Counted from the first letter of the stretch, positions 36,439 to 45,451 are shown. The stretch is DNA of 64,000 nucleotides from VAZQ01 sp035693615 (GCA_035693615.1 DASSGH010000009.1:1-64000), one strand, 5' to 3'. Notes: generated by a model not told the origin, from the sequence alone. Made by a program: numbers and translations.

Positions 36439-37431
36439 CTACTCCGCCTTGATGTTGCTCTCGCGAATGATGCGGCCGAACTCGTCGAATTGATCGCGAA
36501 GATGGGCGGCAAATTCGTCCCCGCAGAGCCCGGACGGATAGAGGCCCTGGATGAGTAGCTTCTGCTCGATCTCGGGCGCCTGCAGCGCTGCGGTCAGCCA
36601 TGCGGCGAGTTGCGACACCGCCGCCTTCGGCGTGTTTGCCGGCGCCAATGCTGCAAACCATGCCGGCACCGCGTAGTCGGGGAAGCCGGATTCCGCCACC
36701 GTCGGCAGGTCAGGCAGCTCATCGATCCGCCTCGGCGTGGTCGCGGCAATGGCGCGCAGCTTCCCGCTTTTCAGGTGCTCGGCCACGTTCGCATAGGTGC
36801 CGAACATCATGGTGACGTGCTCGCCTAAGAGCGCGTTCACGGAAGGCCCGTTGCCCGGATACGGAATGAAGGTCATGTCGACGTTCGCCATGCGCTTGAG
36901 CTTTTCGAACCCGAGGTGGAACGGGCTGCCGGGCCCGATGCTCGCCATGGTCAAGCTACCTGGTGTGGCGCGCGCCGCCGCGAGCAGATCGGCGAGCGAG
37001 TGGTACGGCGAGGCGGCGGTTACGACGATGAGGGTCGGCGCGTTCGCCAACTGGCAAATGGGCTCGAAGCTCGTCAGCGGGTCATAGCTCACCTTGCGCA
37101 GGTGCGGATTGATGACGAACGGATTGGCTGCGAACAGGACCGTGTTGCCGTCCGGCGCGGCGCGCGCGGCTGTTTCCGTGCCGATCATCTCGCCGGCGCC
37201 CGGCCGGTTGTCGATCACCACGGTCGCTCCTTGCGTTCGGCCGATCTGGTCACCGAGCAGGCGAGCCAGAATGTCCGTCACGCCCCCCGGCGCGGACGGA
37301 ACGATCAGCTTGATCGTTCTCGCCGTCTGCGACAGTGCGCGCTCTGCGAGGGCAAGCACCGTGAGCGCGGCGGCGCCCGCGCAGAGATGCAGAGATCCAC
37401 GGCGGGAGAGTTGCACCGGTTCCTCGCCCAT
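36439..37431 (-). CDS. Bug-family binding protein (tandem pair, second)
   Basis: This 330-residue Bug/TctC-type receptor starts at ATG 37431. The leader is 'SRRGSLHLCAGAAALTVLALAERALSQ'. Motifs include 'IKLIVPSAPGGVTDILARLLG', 'VVIDNRPGAGEMIGTETAARAAPDGNTVLF' and 'WFAALAPANTPKAAVSQL'. It lies 53 bp behind a second Bug gene on the same strand; the two are clearly diverged, so they probably bind different carboxylates. No membrane components are present. Confidence 0.92.
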   Translation of the reverse strand: MGEEPVQLSRRGSLHLCAGAAALTVLALAERALSQTARTIKLIVPSAPGGVTDILARLLGDQIGRTQGATVVIDNRPGAGEMIGTETAARAAPDGNTVLFAANPFVINPHLRKVSYDPLTSFEPICQLANAPTLIVVTAASPYHSLADLLAAARATPGSLTMASIGPGSPFHLGFEKLKRMANVDMTFIPYPGNGPSVNALLGEHVTMMFGTYANVAEHLKSGKLRAIAATTPRRIDELPDLPTVAESGFPDYAVPAWFAALAPANTPKAAVSQLAAWLTAALQAPEIEQKLLIQGLYPSGLCGDEFAAHLRDQFDEFGRIIRESNIKAE

Positions 37432-37484
37432 GTGTGCGCACGCTCCGGATCTCCAGCGCCGAGTCGCCGGCCGGAGCGAAGCGC

Positions 37485-38462
37485 CTACTCGGCCCTGAGC
37501 TTGGCCGAGCGAATCACGTTGCCCCACTTTTCGGTTTCCTCGGCGATGAGGCGTTCAAATTCGGAGCTCGAGAGCGCAAGCGGCGTATCGCTGAGCTCGG
37601 CGATTCGCCGGAGCATTTTTTCGTCGCCTAGCGCAACATTGATGTCCCGGCTCAGCGTGGCGACGATGTCGGCGGGCGTGCCGCGCGGCGCGACGATGCC
37701 GACGAAGATGCTCGCCTCGTAAGTCGGGAGGAATTCCGCCAATGCCGGGACCTCGGGCAAGGCGGCCGCGCGGGTTGCGGTGGTCACGGCCAAGGCCCGC
37801 AGCTTCCCCGACCGGATATATTCGATCGAGGACGCGGTGGTCCCGAAATACACCTGCACTTGGCCGCCGAGGAGGTCGGTGACCGCCGGGCCGCCGCCGC
37901 GGTAGGGCACATGCAGCATGTCGACGCCGGCCAAGGTCCGGAACAGCTCCCAGTACATGTGCGGCGCGCTGCCGATGCCCGCCGACGCCACGGAGATTTT
38001 GCCCGGATTGGCTTTGGCGGAAGCGATCAGCTCGGGAGCGGATTTGACCGGCAGCGACGGATGCACGACGAGCACTCCGGGCGCGCGGACAATAGGTGCC
38101 ACTGCAGCGATCTCGCGAACGAAATTGAATTTGAGATTGTCATAGAGGGTTGCGTTCCACGCGTCGGCCGACGTGGCGAGAAGCAGCGTGTAGCCGTCGG
38201 GTGCTGCTCGCACGAGCGCCTCCGCGGCAAGATTGCCGCCCGCACCCGGCCGGTTCTCGACGAAGAATTGCTGGCCGAGGCGCTCCGACAGCCATTGGCC
38301 GATGAGACGCGCGTATGTGTCGTTGACCCCGCCTGGCGGAAAGCCGGAGATGATCCGCACCGGACGCATTGGATAGGCTTGGGCGGTGGCCAAGCGCGGC
38401 GGCGTCCCCAACGCGGCGGCGGCCGCGGCGAGATGCAGAAAGTTTCGGCGGGAGAATGTCAC
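37485..38462 (-). CDS. Bug-family binding protein (tandem pair, first)
   Basis: This 325-residue Bug/TctC-type receptor most likely starts at GTG 38462, preceded by GGGGAAA; a TTG 12 bases earlier is possible. The leader 'FSRRNFLHLAAAAAALG' is Tat-like. Motifs are 'VRIISGFPPGGVNDTYARLIG', 'FFVENRPGAGGNLAAEALVRAAPDGYTLLL' and 'GIVAPRGTPADIVATLS'. It is transcribed ahead of the second Bug gene. Tandem Bug duplicates are common in carboxylate-scavenging bacteria. Confidence 0.92.
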   Translation of the reverse strand: MTFSRRNFLHLAAAAAALGTPPRLATAQAYPMRPVRIISGFPPGGVNDTYARLIGQWLSERLGQQFFVENRPGAGGNLAAEALVRAAPDGYTLLLATSADAWNATLYDNLKFNFVREIAAVAPIVRAPGVLVVHPSLPVKSAPELIASAKANPGKISVASAGIGSAPHMYWELFRTLAGVDMLHVPYRGGGPAVTDLLGGQVQVYFGTTASSIEYIRSGKLRALAVTTATRAAALPEVPALAEFLPTYEASIFVGIVAPRGTPADIVATLSRDINVALGDEKMLRRIAELSDTPLALSSSEFERLIAEETEKWGNVIRSAKLRAE

Positions 38463-38594
38463 GGGTTTCCCCAACGGGGTGAGGGGAGTTGCAGCGCCGA
38501 ATGCCGGGGCCGTCGGCAGTCCTGCAACGACTATACCGAGCGCCGATCTATGTGAAAGAGGGGCCGGCGGCAGTCTTCCCGCCTCCTCGGGAAC

Positions 38595-38810
38595 CTAGGC
38601 GCACTTGAAATGGTCCTGCGTTTCCACGTAACGCGCAGCCCTGACCAAAACGAATCGCGCTTCACCGCACCCCCGGCATGGCGGGAAACGCTTGCCGAAC
38701 AGGCAAGTCACTTCATGCTCCTGTGCATGGATGGGATCGTGCACGACCCGATAGATTCCGGAATGCGGCACGGCGTCCCCCGGCTTGAATTGAGCGCCAA
38801 TTGGGGCCAT
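38595..38810 (-). CDS. Small YjzC-like protein with a CxxC pair
   Basis: This 71-residue protein contains 'GAQFKPGDAVPHSGIYRVVHD', 'QEHEVTCLFGKRFPPCRGCG' and 'RFVLVRAARY'. The 'FKPG..VP.SGIY' opening is shared with YjzC-type proteins, and the 'PPCRGCG' pair suggests a single zinc or redox site. I recall close relatives in Bradyrhizobium genomes, all uncharacterised. A perfect 16-bp palindrome lies 45 bp upstream of its start. Confidence 0.7.
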   Translation of the reverse strand: MAPIGAQFKPGDAVPHSGIYRVVHDPIHAQEHEVTCLFGKRFPPCRGCGEARFVLVRAARYVETQDHFKCA

Positions 38811-38854
38811 GGCTCAATCTCCGTCGTATGGATTTGCGGCACTCTCCATCGTCC

Positions 38855-38870
38855 GAGCTCCGCGGAGCTC
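38855..38870. promoter_or_regulatory. Perfect 16-bp palindrome, possible operator
   Basis: 'GAGCTCCGCGGAGCTC' is a perfect dyad with no loop, located in the 342-bp gap (38811-39152) between two divergent small genes, closer to the YjzC-like gene. A gapless dyad of this length suits a dimeric regulator better than an RNA hairpin. Apart from this dyad and the Shine-Dalgarno of the 39153 gene, I see nothing else in the gap. Confidence 0.35.
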
Positions 38871-39152
38871 TTTGTTGTTGGACTAGCGCGACTTGCGCAG
38901 GCCTTGCTCGCTATTATTGCAGAATGTGATTTTTGGTACAGAGCGGGATGGCGAATTGAGTAAGCAACGCTGGGGCTTTTGCTCGCGCCGATGGGACGCG
39001 CTCGGAGCGGTGCGATCGCGGCGCGGGTGCAAATGACCGCCAGCGAGGCAGGCATAGATCGAGCTTCCTGCGGCGGAGTGGGCTGCTTCTCATCCCGCAT
39101 GCGCTCGGCTATGCTCGGCCGCATTGCCGCTGCAGCGGCTGATGAGGGACAA

Positions 39153-39338
39153 ATGGCAAGCAAACGAGCTAGACGCGTCAAACGCCGGGCCTGGTCAAGT
39201 GCCGACGTACGAGAGTTGAGGGCGCACTCTCGCAAGAAGTCGCCGGTGAAACAGATTGCGAGGGCCATGAAGCGCACGGCTGGGGCGCTTCGGCAGAAGG
39301 CGCTCAGCCTCGGGTTGCCGCTAGGCCACCGCCGGTAG
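39153..39338 (+). CDS. Small basic SANT/Myb-like protein
   Basis: This is 61 residues from ATG 39153 (GAGGGA upstream). It is very basic: 'KRARRVKRRAWSSADVRELRAHS' followed by 'SPVKQIARAMKRTAGALRQKALSLGLPLGHRR'. The pattern of a tryptophan helix, a second helix with 'I...M.R...ALRQKA' and a final 'LGLPLG' resembles a single SANT/Myb-type helix-turn-helix, so nucleic-acid binding is inferred. I recall similar 50-70-residue proteins in Bradyrhizobium. An upstream extension of the frame is open but lacks a credible start. Confidence 0.7.
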   Translation: MASKRARRVKRRAWSSADVRELRAHSRKKSPVKQIARAMKRTAGALRQKALSLGLPLGHRR

Positions 39339-39448
39339 GCCGGCGGTTGGTCCTCGTGCCGGTGATGAGGGCCGTGCTGGCTTGAGGAGTTGGTCTTGCC
39401 GTTCGAAACCTGCGTATGCAAGACGGCGAATTCGTCGGGCGGCAGACG

Positions 39449-40696
39449 ATGGAGAGTGAGTTGAAAGCGTATCTTTGGCCCGTCGACGGCACACCCGCCC
39501 CGGCGCCACCATCCCGGTGGCGGCGGTTCATCGATCGCCATCTGCCGAGCGTGGTGATCTATCTGATGGTGGCCACGCTCGTGGGGGTGGTGCTTTACCC
39601 CCACATGGTGGTCACCGTTCCCAGCGGCGATGTCGGAGTGCTGTGGAGACGCTTTGGCGGCGGCACCGTGCTCGATCCGCGCCGGCTGAAGAATGAGGGC
39701 TTTAACCTCATTTTGCCTTGGAACAAAGTGTTTCTGTATGACCTGAGGCTGCAATCATTCACCGAATCCTACAACGCCATCTCCAGCGACGGCGTGAGTC
39801 TGACCGCGACAGTCATCGTCCGGTTCCGGCTGCAGCGCGACTCTGTCCCGGTGGTCCATCAGGCGGTCGGGCCGGATTACGTGAAAGTCCTGGCGATGCC
39901 GGGGATCGGCAGCCTGACCCGCGAGGTCATCGCTCAATACACGGCCGAACAGGTCTATTCGACCGCGCGCCAGGAAATTCAGGATAAGATCCGCAGCCTT
40001 GTGGAGGCGAGGCTTTCGGAGAAGATGATGGAGCACGAAGGGGAGGAAGAGTCATATCGCGTGTCTATGCGCGACACCTTCATCCTCTACGACATACTGG
40101 TGACGGGCATCGAACTGCCCGCCGCCATCGTCGCCGCCATCAACCGCAAGACCGAACAATACTACATCGCCGAGGAATACAAGTTCCGCGTGGAGCGCGA
40201 AAAACGAGAATCGGAACGCAAAAAGATCGAGGCAGAGGGCATACGCGAGTTTCAGCTGACCGTCAGCCAGGGCATCTCCGACTCCTATCTGCGTTGGCGC
40301 GGCATCGAGGCGACCCTTCAGCTTTCACAATCCACGAATGCGAAGGTCGTCATCATCGGTAGCGGGAAGGACGGTCTGCCGATCATCCTCAATACGGACA
40401 CGTCTCTGCCCGCGGGCGGCACGCAGCCAGCCGAGAATGACACGGGCAAACAAAGGCCGACAGCCGCGGGGCCGGCAGTGCCCTTCGAGAAAATGCCTGC
40501 CGATGCCTTGACGACTCCGGCCGAGAGGATGCCGCCGGTGGCGCCGACAACTGCGCCTATGGCTCGTCCGTCTGCTGGTCCGTCTGCTGCTGCTCCGGAG
40601 GAGCCGCGCTCCTTCTGGCCGCTCAGTGTGGCGACGATCAAGGCCTACCTTTTGAATTGGTTGGGCGCAACGGAGCCGAAGACAGCGACTCCTTGA
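39449..40696 (+). CDS. SPFH/Band 7 domain membrane protein
   Basis: This 415-residue protein (ATG 39449; an ATG 33 bases earlier is possible) belongs to the prohibitin/HflK superfamily. One transmembrane helix (about 33-51, 'PSVVIYLMVATLVGVVLYP') is followed by an SPFH domain: 'VTVPSGDVGVLWRRFGGG', 'NLILPWNKVFLYDLRLQSF', 'GVSLTATVIVRFRLQRDSV'. A long charged helix ('FRVEREKRESERKKIEAEGIREFQ') would oligomerise. The tail (about 320-400) is rich in Pro, Ala and Thr, unusual for the family. No partner protease or HflC is adjacent. A membrane-scaffold role is inferred. Confidence 0.88.
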   Translation: MESELKAYLWPVDGTPAPAPPSRWRRFIDRHLPSVVIYLMVATLVGVVLYPHMVVTVPSGDVGVLWRRFGGGTVLDPRRLKNEGFNLILPWNKVFLYDLRLQSFTESYNAISSDGVSLTATVIVRFRLQRDSVPVVHQAVGPDYVKVLAMPGIGSLTREVIAQYTAEQVYSTARQEIQDKIRSLVEARLSEKMMEHEGEEESYRVSMRDTFILYDILVTGIELPAAIVAAINRKTEQYYIAEEYKFRVEREKRESERKKIEAEGIREFQLTVSQGISDSYLRWRGIEATLQLSQSTNAKVVIIGSGKDGLPIILNTDTSLPAGGTQPAENDTGKQRPTAAGPAVPFEKMPADALTTPAERMPPVAPTTAPMARPSAGPSAAAPEEPRSFWPLSVATIKAYLLNWLGATEPKTATP

Positions 40697-40743
40697 ATCG
40701 GCCGGCCGACAGAACGGCCGCAGCTTCGGATCACGGTAGGCGT

Positions 40744-41958
40744 TTATTTCCGACGAGGTTCGGACACGCCGCCGACGTGGCGCGCGAGCTGCACCGCCAA
40801 CTCGAGCAGCGCCTCATCGCCGCCATGCCAGGCGATGAACGAGAGGCCGACTGGGCAGCCGGAGATCGAACCCACTGGCAGAGTGACCTGCGGCAATCCG
40901 CCCAATCCGGCAATACAGGTCAGCCGCATCACGCGAATGCGAAAAGATTCCAGTGCTTCGGCGCCGGTGTCGATGCGCGGGGCAATGCACGGCGCCGTCG
41001 GCAGCGCGAGAACGGTTCCGGGCTGTACCAATGTGCAAATCCGCTCGCGCGCTCGCTTCTGTTCTTGCCGGGCCATGTCGGCGTCACGCTCCGATACCGT
41101 CGCTGCGAAGGCCATTCGCTCGCGGATGCCAGGACCGAGCTTCGGCTGATAGCGTTCGACGAACGGCCCGTAGATGCTCCAGATCTCGCGCGCCTGAATG
41201 ATGCGGAAGCTTTCGCGCCAGGGGTCGAAGCCGCCCGGCGCGACGGTTTGGTGTATGGGTTTGGGGAGGTCGCTCGCCATCGCGTTCATTGCCGCGCGCA
41301 GCAAGGAAGCGACCTCCGCATCGGCCTCGGCGAACGCGTCGTCGAGAATGATCAACTGTCTTGGCTTCTCGTGCACGCCCCCACCTTCGAGCAGCACCTC
41401 GCCGACACGCCGCAAGACGCCGGGGCCGCTGGCGAACCAGCCAGGGACGTCGAAAGACGGCGCCATCGGCATGACGGCGGCCATGTCGATGCGGCCGTGC
41501 GTCGGGCGGATGCCGTAGACGCCGCAGAAGGCGGCCGGCACCCGAACCGAGCCGCCGGTGTCGCTGCCAAGCGCGAAATCGCAGGCCCCCGCCGCCGTCG
41601 CCGCGGCAGAGCCGCTCGAGGAGCCGCCCGGCAGTCGGCCCGGGGCGCGTGGATTGACCGGAGTGCCGTAGTGCGCGTTGGCGCCGGTGACGCTGAAGAA
41701 AAATTCGTCGCACACGGTCTTGCCGATGATGGTTGCGCCTGCCAGCCGCAACTTTCGGATTGCCGCCGCGTCCGCGAGCGGGGGCCGATGCTCGGCGAGC
41801 CAATCGGGGTTGCCGCCGCCCGTGCACATGCCGGCGATGTCGTACATGTCCTTCACCGCGGCGGTCAGTCCGGCAAGCGGGCCGTGCGCTGCGCCGGCGA
41901 GGGGGTCGGGCAAGTCGTGCGGAACGAACGCACTGCGGAAACGGTGTGACCCCGACAT
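40744..41958 (-). CDS. Amidase signature family protein
   Basis: This is the third AS-family hydrolase in the window, 404 residues from ATG 41958. The triad is Lys36 ('AAVKDMYD'), Ser113 ('GGSSSGSAAAT') and nucleophile Ser137 ('GSDTGGSVRVPAAFCG'), again 24 residues apart. It is shorter than typical because the N-terminal helical segment is trimmed. The start lies one base after the stop of a polysaccharide deacetylase/allantoinase-like gene, so the two are coupled and probably act on the same nitrogen compound. It converges on the SPFH gene. Confidence 0.92.
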   Translation of the reverse strand: MSGSHRFRSAFVPHDLPDPLAGAAHGPLAGLTAAVKDMYDIAGMCTGGGNPDWLAEHRPPLADAAAIRKLRLAGATIIGKTVCDEFFFSVTGANAHYGTPVNPRAPGRLPGGSSSGSAAATAAGACDFALGSDTGGSVRVPAAFCGVYGIRPTHGRIDMAAVMPMAPSFDVPGWFASGPGVLRRVGEVLLEGGGVHEKPRQLIILDDAFAEADAEVASLLRAAMNAMASDLPKPIHQTVAPGGFDPWRESFRIIQAREIWSIYGPFVERYQPKLGPGIRERMAFAATVSERDADMARQEQKRARERICTLVQPGTVLALPTAPCIAPRIDTGAEALESFRIRVMRLTCIAGLGGLPQVTLPVGSISGCPVGLSFIAWHGGDEALLELAVQLARHVGGVSEPRRK

Positions 41959-41959
41959 G

Positions 41960-42835
41960 CTATCGCCTTTCGCTCTGCGCGAGATACCAATCGAGAATCT
42001 TGGCGCCGTCCCACGCGACGACGCCCGGGTGGCCGAGGATCTCCTCGAACGCGCGCTGCACGTGCGCGATGCGGTGCGGAACGCCCGACAGGTAGGGATG
42101 ACAGGCGATCGCCATGATCTTCGCGCGCTCGCTCGCCTCGTCATAAAGACAGCGGAACTGGTCGAGCGCGCGCGAATACATGACGTCCGAAGGATGCTGC
42201 TGTAGCGCCATCATCACGATGTCATGAATCTCGAAATTGTAGGGAAGCGCAACGACCGGGCGGTGGGCGGTCTTGAGCGTCACCGGCTCGTCGTCCAGGA
42301 CCCAGTCGCCGATATATTCGATGCCGGCTTCGGCGAGGTAATCGAGGGTGTCGAACGTCTGCGTCAATCCGGGTCCGAACCATCCGCGCGGCCGCCGGCC
42401 CGAGAACCTCTCGATGATGTCCATCGACTTGTTGATCGTTGCCCGCTGGTCGTCGAGCTTGTGCATGGGCACTTGGTCATAGCTGTGGGCGTTGAGCTCC
42501 CATCCATTGTCGATACACGCCTCGATCACCTGCGGGTAGCTCTCGCACACTTTTGCATTCAGCGTGACGGTCGGCGAGATGCGCAGGCGCTCGAGCATTT
42601 TCTTGAGCCGCCAGAAGCCGACCCGCATGCCGTATTCGTGCCAGCTCCAGTTCGGCAGGTCGGGCAATTGCGGCTGCCCTTGCGGCGGCGAGATCACCAT
42701 CCGCGCCATGGGACGCGACAAATCCCATTCTTCGAGCGCCAGCAGCGGCCATAGCACCAAGCGGATTCCTTGGGGAAAGCGCAGCGGCGGCCGGCGATCG
42801 ATCGGCGAATAGTCCAGACGTTCGCGCGGATGCAT
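41960..42835 (-). CDS. Polysaccharide deacetylase family protein (PuuE-like)
   Basis: This 291-residue NodB-fold hydrolase starts at ATG 42835 with AAGGAG six bases upstream. It has no signal peptide. Recognisable segments are 'SWHEYGMRVGFWRLKKMLERL' near the metal-binding strand, 'GWELNAHSYDQVPMHKL', 'RPRGWFGPGLTQTFDTLDYLAEAGIEYIGDWVLDD' and 'MAIACHPYLSGVPHRI'. These resemble the cytosolic PuuE branch, which includes a metal-independent allantoinase. Coupled to the following amidase and divergent from a Liv-type receptor, it may open or deacylate an imported amide. The substrate is not established. Confidence 0.85.
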   Translation of the reverse strand: MHPRERLDYSPIDRRPPLRFPQGIRLVLWPLLALEEWDLSRPMARMVISPPQGQPQLPDLPNWSWHEYGMRVGFWRLKKMLERLRISPTVTLNAKVCESYPQVIEACIDNGWELNAHSYDQVPMHKLDDQRATINKSMDIIERFSGRRPRGWFGPGLTQTFDTLDYLAEAGIEYIGDWVLDDEPVTLKTAHRPVVALPYNFEIHDIVMMALQQHPSDVMYSRALDQFRCLYDEASERAKIMAIACHPYLSGVPHRIAHVQRAFEEILGHPGVVAWDGAKILDWYLAQSERR

Positions 42836-43007
42836 TCGGTTCTCCTTCTGGCGCTGCATGAGAGCCTTCCGAGACCATACCGAGGTGGGCTCGCGATGTC
42901 GCGAGCCGGTCGATCTAGCGGGGCGATGGTGCGGCCGCGTCCGATTGCACCGAATCGGCACGATGATATGTTCTGCCGACCTGCTTCGAAGCAAAGGCGG
43001 ACGCGCA

Positions 43008-44204
43008 ATGTTGCGGATTTTATTCGGCTGTTTGCTGCTCAGCGGCGCAATGGCGATCTCGGCGGCCGCGGAGAACGCGCCGGGGGTGACCGATCGCGAG
43101 ATCAAGATCGGCCAGACGATGCCCTATACCGGCCCGGGCGGTTGGGTCTCGTCTCTCGGTCAGGCCGAGAAGGCCTACATGCAGATGATCAACGATCAGG
43201 GCGGCATCAACGGCCGCAAGATCAACCTGATCAGCGCCGACGACGGCTATCTGCTGTGGCGGACCGGGATGGAGACGCGCAAGCTGATAGAAGTCGACCA
43301 CGTCGCCTTTACGTTCGGTTCGCTTGGAACGACCACGCAGCTTGCCGTTGCGAGATATCTCAATGAGCGAAAGATTCCTCAGCTGTTCATCGAGAGCGGC
43401 GCTTACCGTTGGGGCAATTACAAGGAGACGCCCTACACGATGGGCGGCGTGCGCCCGAGCTATCGGTTGGGAGCGCGTCTTTACGCGCGGTACATCCTGC
43501 GGCAGGACCGGAACGCAAAAATCTGCATCCTCTACGAGGACAGCGACTTCGGACGCGACTATGCGGCCGGGGTGCGCGATGTGCTTGGCGACAAATACGC
43601 CGCGACGGTGAAGGAAGCGACCTACGAATTTACGGATCCCTCGGTCGACCGGCAGATTGTCGAACTCAAGGCCTCAGGCTGCAATGCGCTGATCGCGGCG
43701 ATGCTGCCGCCGCTCGCCGTGCAGACGATCCGTAAGGTCAACGATCTCGACTGGAAGCCGCTTTTCTTCATGAACAATGTCTCGGCCTCGGTGCCCGTCG
43801 TGCTCGAGCCGGTCGGGGTCGAGAACTGCATCGGGTTGTTGTCATACGCCTATGCCAAGGACCCGCTCGATCCAGAATTCAAGGATGACCCGGCGATGAA
43901 GGAGTGGCGCAGCTGGATGAGCAAGTATCTGCCGGGCGAGGATGTGCGTCGGCCGAGCTTCGTCAACGGCTACAACTCCGCCGCCACGCTGGTGCAGGTG
44001 CTGAAACAAGCCGGAAATGATCTCTCGCGCGAGAATATCATGCGCCAGGCGACGAACCTGCGCGACGTCGAGATTCCCATGCTGCTGCCGGGAATCAAGG
44101 TCAACACCAGTCCGACCGATTACTATCCGGTCCAGCAGTTGCAGCTGGTGCGCTTCGACGGCAAGCGCTGGGTGCGGTTCGGGGATTTGGTTTACGACGA
44201 GTGA
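43008..44204 (+). CDS. Liv-type ABC substrate-binding protein (orphan)
   Basis: This Peripla_BP_6 receptor (398 residues) starts at ATG 43008, with leader 'ILFGCLLLSGAMAISAAA'. Motifs are 'VTDREIKIGQTMPYTGPGG', 'QMINDQGGINGRKINLISADDGY' and 'ICILYEDSDFGRDYAAGVRDVLG'. No permease or ATPase genes follow; the next two genes encode small exported proteins. The 172-bp divergent region shared with the deacetylase gene suggests co-regulation with the deacetylase/amidase pair. Confidence 0.92.
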   Translation: MLRILFGCLLLSGAMAISAAAENAPGVTDREIKIGQTMPYTGPGGWVSSLGQAEKAYMQMINDQGGINGRKINLISADDGYLLWRTGMETRKLIEVDHVAFTFGSLGTTTQLAVARYLNERKIPQLFIESGAYRWGNYKETPYTMGGVRPSYRLGARLYARYILRQDRNAKICILYEDSDFGRDYAAGVRDVLGDKYAATVKEATYEFTDPSVDRQIVELKASGCNALIAAMLPPLAVQTIRKVNDLDWKPLFFMNNVSASVPVVLEPVGVENCIGLLSYAYAKDPLDPEFKDDPAMKEWRSWMSKYLPGEDVRRPSFVNGYNSAATLVQVLKQAGNDLSRENIMRQATNLRDVEIPMLLPGIKVNTSPTDYYPVQQLQLVRFDGKRWVRFGDLVYDE

Positions 44205-44234
44205 GCGGCTCGCGATCCACTCTGGAGAGATCGG

Positions 44235-44657
44235 ATGAAGTTCTCTGCCGCCGTAATAGGATTGATGGCGAGCTTGATTGCGTCCCAATTGTCAGCCCAA
44301 GAGGCGTATACCCGCGTGTTCTTGTGTGACGGTGACGGCGTGAAGATGGAAATCTACATTACGGAGTCGGCGTCGCGGGATTTCGCGTTGAAGGATGGAC
44401 GGCCGGTGCTTGCCTGGTACGCGCTGGACCTGTCCGATCCCGACCTGAACAAGGGCAAGAGTTTGGAAGCGGTGCTCGTGCGATACGCGCAGGACAAGCG
44501 CGCCTTGATCCTCTACCAATTCACCCGTGGTCTTCCGTTGACAGTAATCCCGATGGGTGGCGGCGTGGTGAACTTCGACAACCGCTTTGCAAGCGATGCC
44601 AAATGCGGCCCGTACGAAGGACCGTGGAACGCCGATCAACCCCCGAGCGAACGCTAG
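44235..44657 (+). CDS. Small exported protein of unknown function
   Basis: This 140-residue protein has a signal peptide ('MKFSAAVIGLMASLIASQLSA') and a GGAGAG ribosome site. The mature region is beta-rich with two Cys ('FLCDGDGVKMEIYI' and 'DAKCGPYEGPW') that could pair. No domain is recognised. It follows the receptor gene by 30 bp and precedes a second exported protein by 26 bp, so the three may be co-transcribed. Confidence 0.65.
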   Translation: MKFSAAVIGLMASLIASQLSAQEAYTRVFLCDGDGVKMEIYITESASRDFALKDGRPVLAWYALDLSDPDLNKGKSLEAVLVRYAQDKRALILYQFTRGLPLTVIPMGGGVVNFDNRFASDAKCGPYEGPWNADQPPSER

Positions 44658-44683
44658 CCCGGCTGCACTGATGGGATACGAAG

Positions 44684-45451
44684 ATGTCCGAACGACCTGC
44701 CGCTCGGCATTCGCAAGTTCTTCTTGCAAAAATGCTGGTTGTGCCCGTTGCAAGCTTGTGGCTGGCGGGCGTCGCGACCAAGCCGGCCTGGGCTGCGTCT
44801 CCTTGCAGTAGCGAGGGGGTGACGCTCGTTTGCAAGCGCGCCGACCGCGATCTGCGCATTGTTCACGACACGCTCCCGCCCTCGGGGCGCTATGGTTTTG
44901 CCTGGGGATTCTCAACCGGCGATTGGACCGATCGCACTTTGGAGAAGGACGATCGTGACGGAAGCTACTACGCGCGAGATCGGTCGGGAGTCGAGAACTA
45001 CCTCGTGCGGGTGTCCGATAGCGAGATCCTCAAGCGGCTCGCTGGCAGCCATTTCGGCGACCGCTTCGACTACAACCGCTGGGACTATCGTGTGCGATGG
45101 TCGCCCGACAGCGCCTGGGTCGTCGAACAGAATGATACGCTGTTGACCAATGCCTACCACATCGAACGGGACGATCGAGTCATAGGGCCATTCGATCTCA
45201 AAACTTACTGTAAGGATGCCGCCTTCAAGAAAGCGGTCGTGGAGCAGCTGGGGCGGCAGGGCAAGAAGATAGATTCAGACGAAGAAGGCGCGGCGCTGTT
45301 GGAAGTCAAGGCCGTTCGCAACGACGGCACGATCGACGTCAGCGTTCGCCTCGATGGCGAAGATTACGAAGCCCAAATCAGGCTAGCGGTTGGACAAAAG
45401 CCCGACACCCTGGATGCAAGGTTGATTTCGATCAAGCAATCCGCGAATTGA
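44684..45451 (+). CDS. Exported protein of unknown function
   Basis: This 255-residue protein has an N-terminal basic region and hydrophobic core ('KMLVVPVASLWLAGVATKPAWAAS', cleavage near residue 38). The body reads as WD-like beta strands ('YRVRWSPDSAWVVEQND', 'YHIERDDRVIGPFDLKTYC') with Cys42, Cys50 and a later Cys. The ending 'DVSVRLDGEDYEAQIRL' is beta-rich. I do not recognise a family. It converges on the YeeE-type gene after 30 bp. Confidence 0.65.
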   Translation: MSERPAARHSQVLLAKMLVVPVASLWLAGVATKPAWAASPCSSEGVTLVCKRADRDLRIVHDTLPPSGRYGFAWGFSTGDWTDRTLEKDDRDGSYYARDRSGVENYLVRVSDSEILKRLAGSHFGDRFDYNRWDYRVRWSPDSAWVVEQNDTLLTNAYHIERDDRVIGPFDLKTYCKDAAFKKAVVEQLGRQGKKIDSDEEGAALLEVKAVRNDGTIDVSVRLDGEDYEAQIRLAVGQKPDTLDARLISIKQSAN

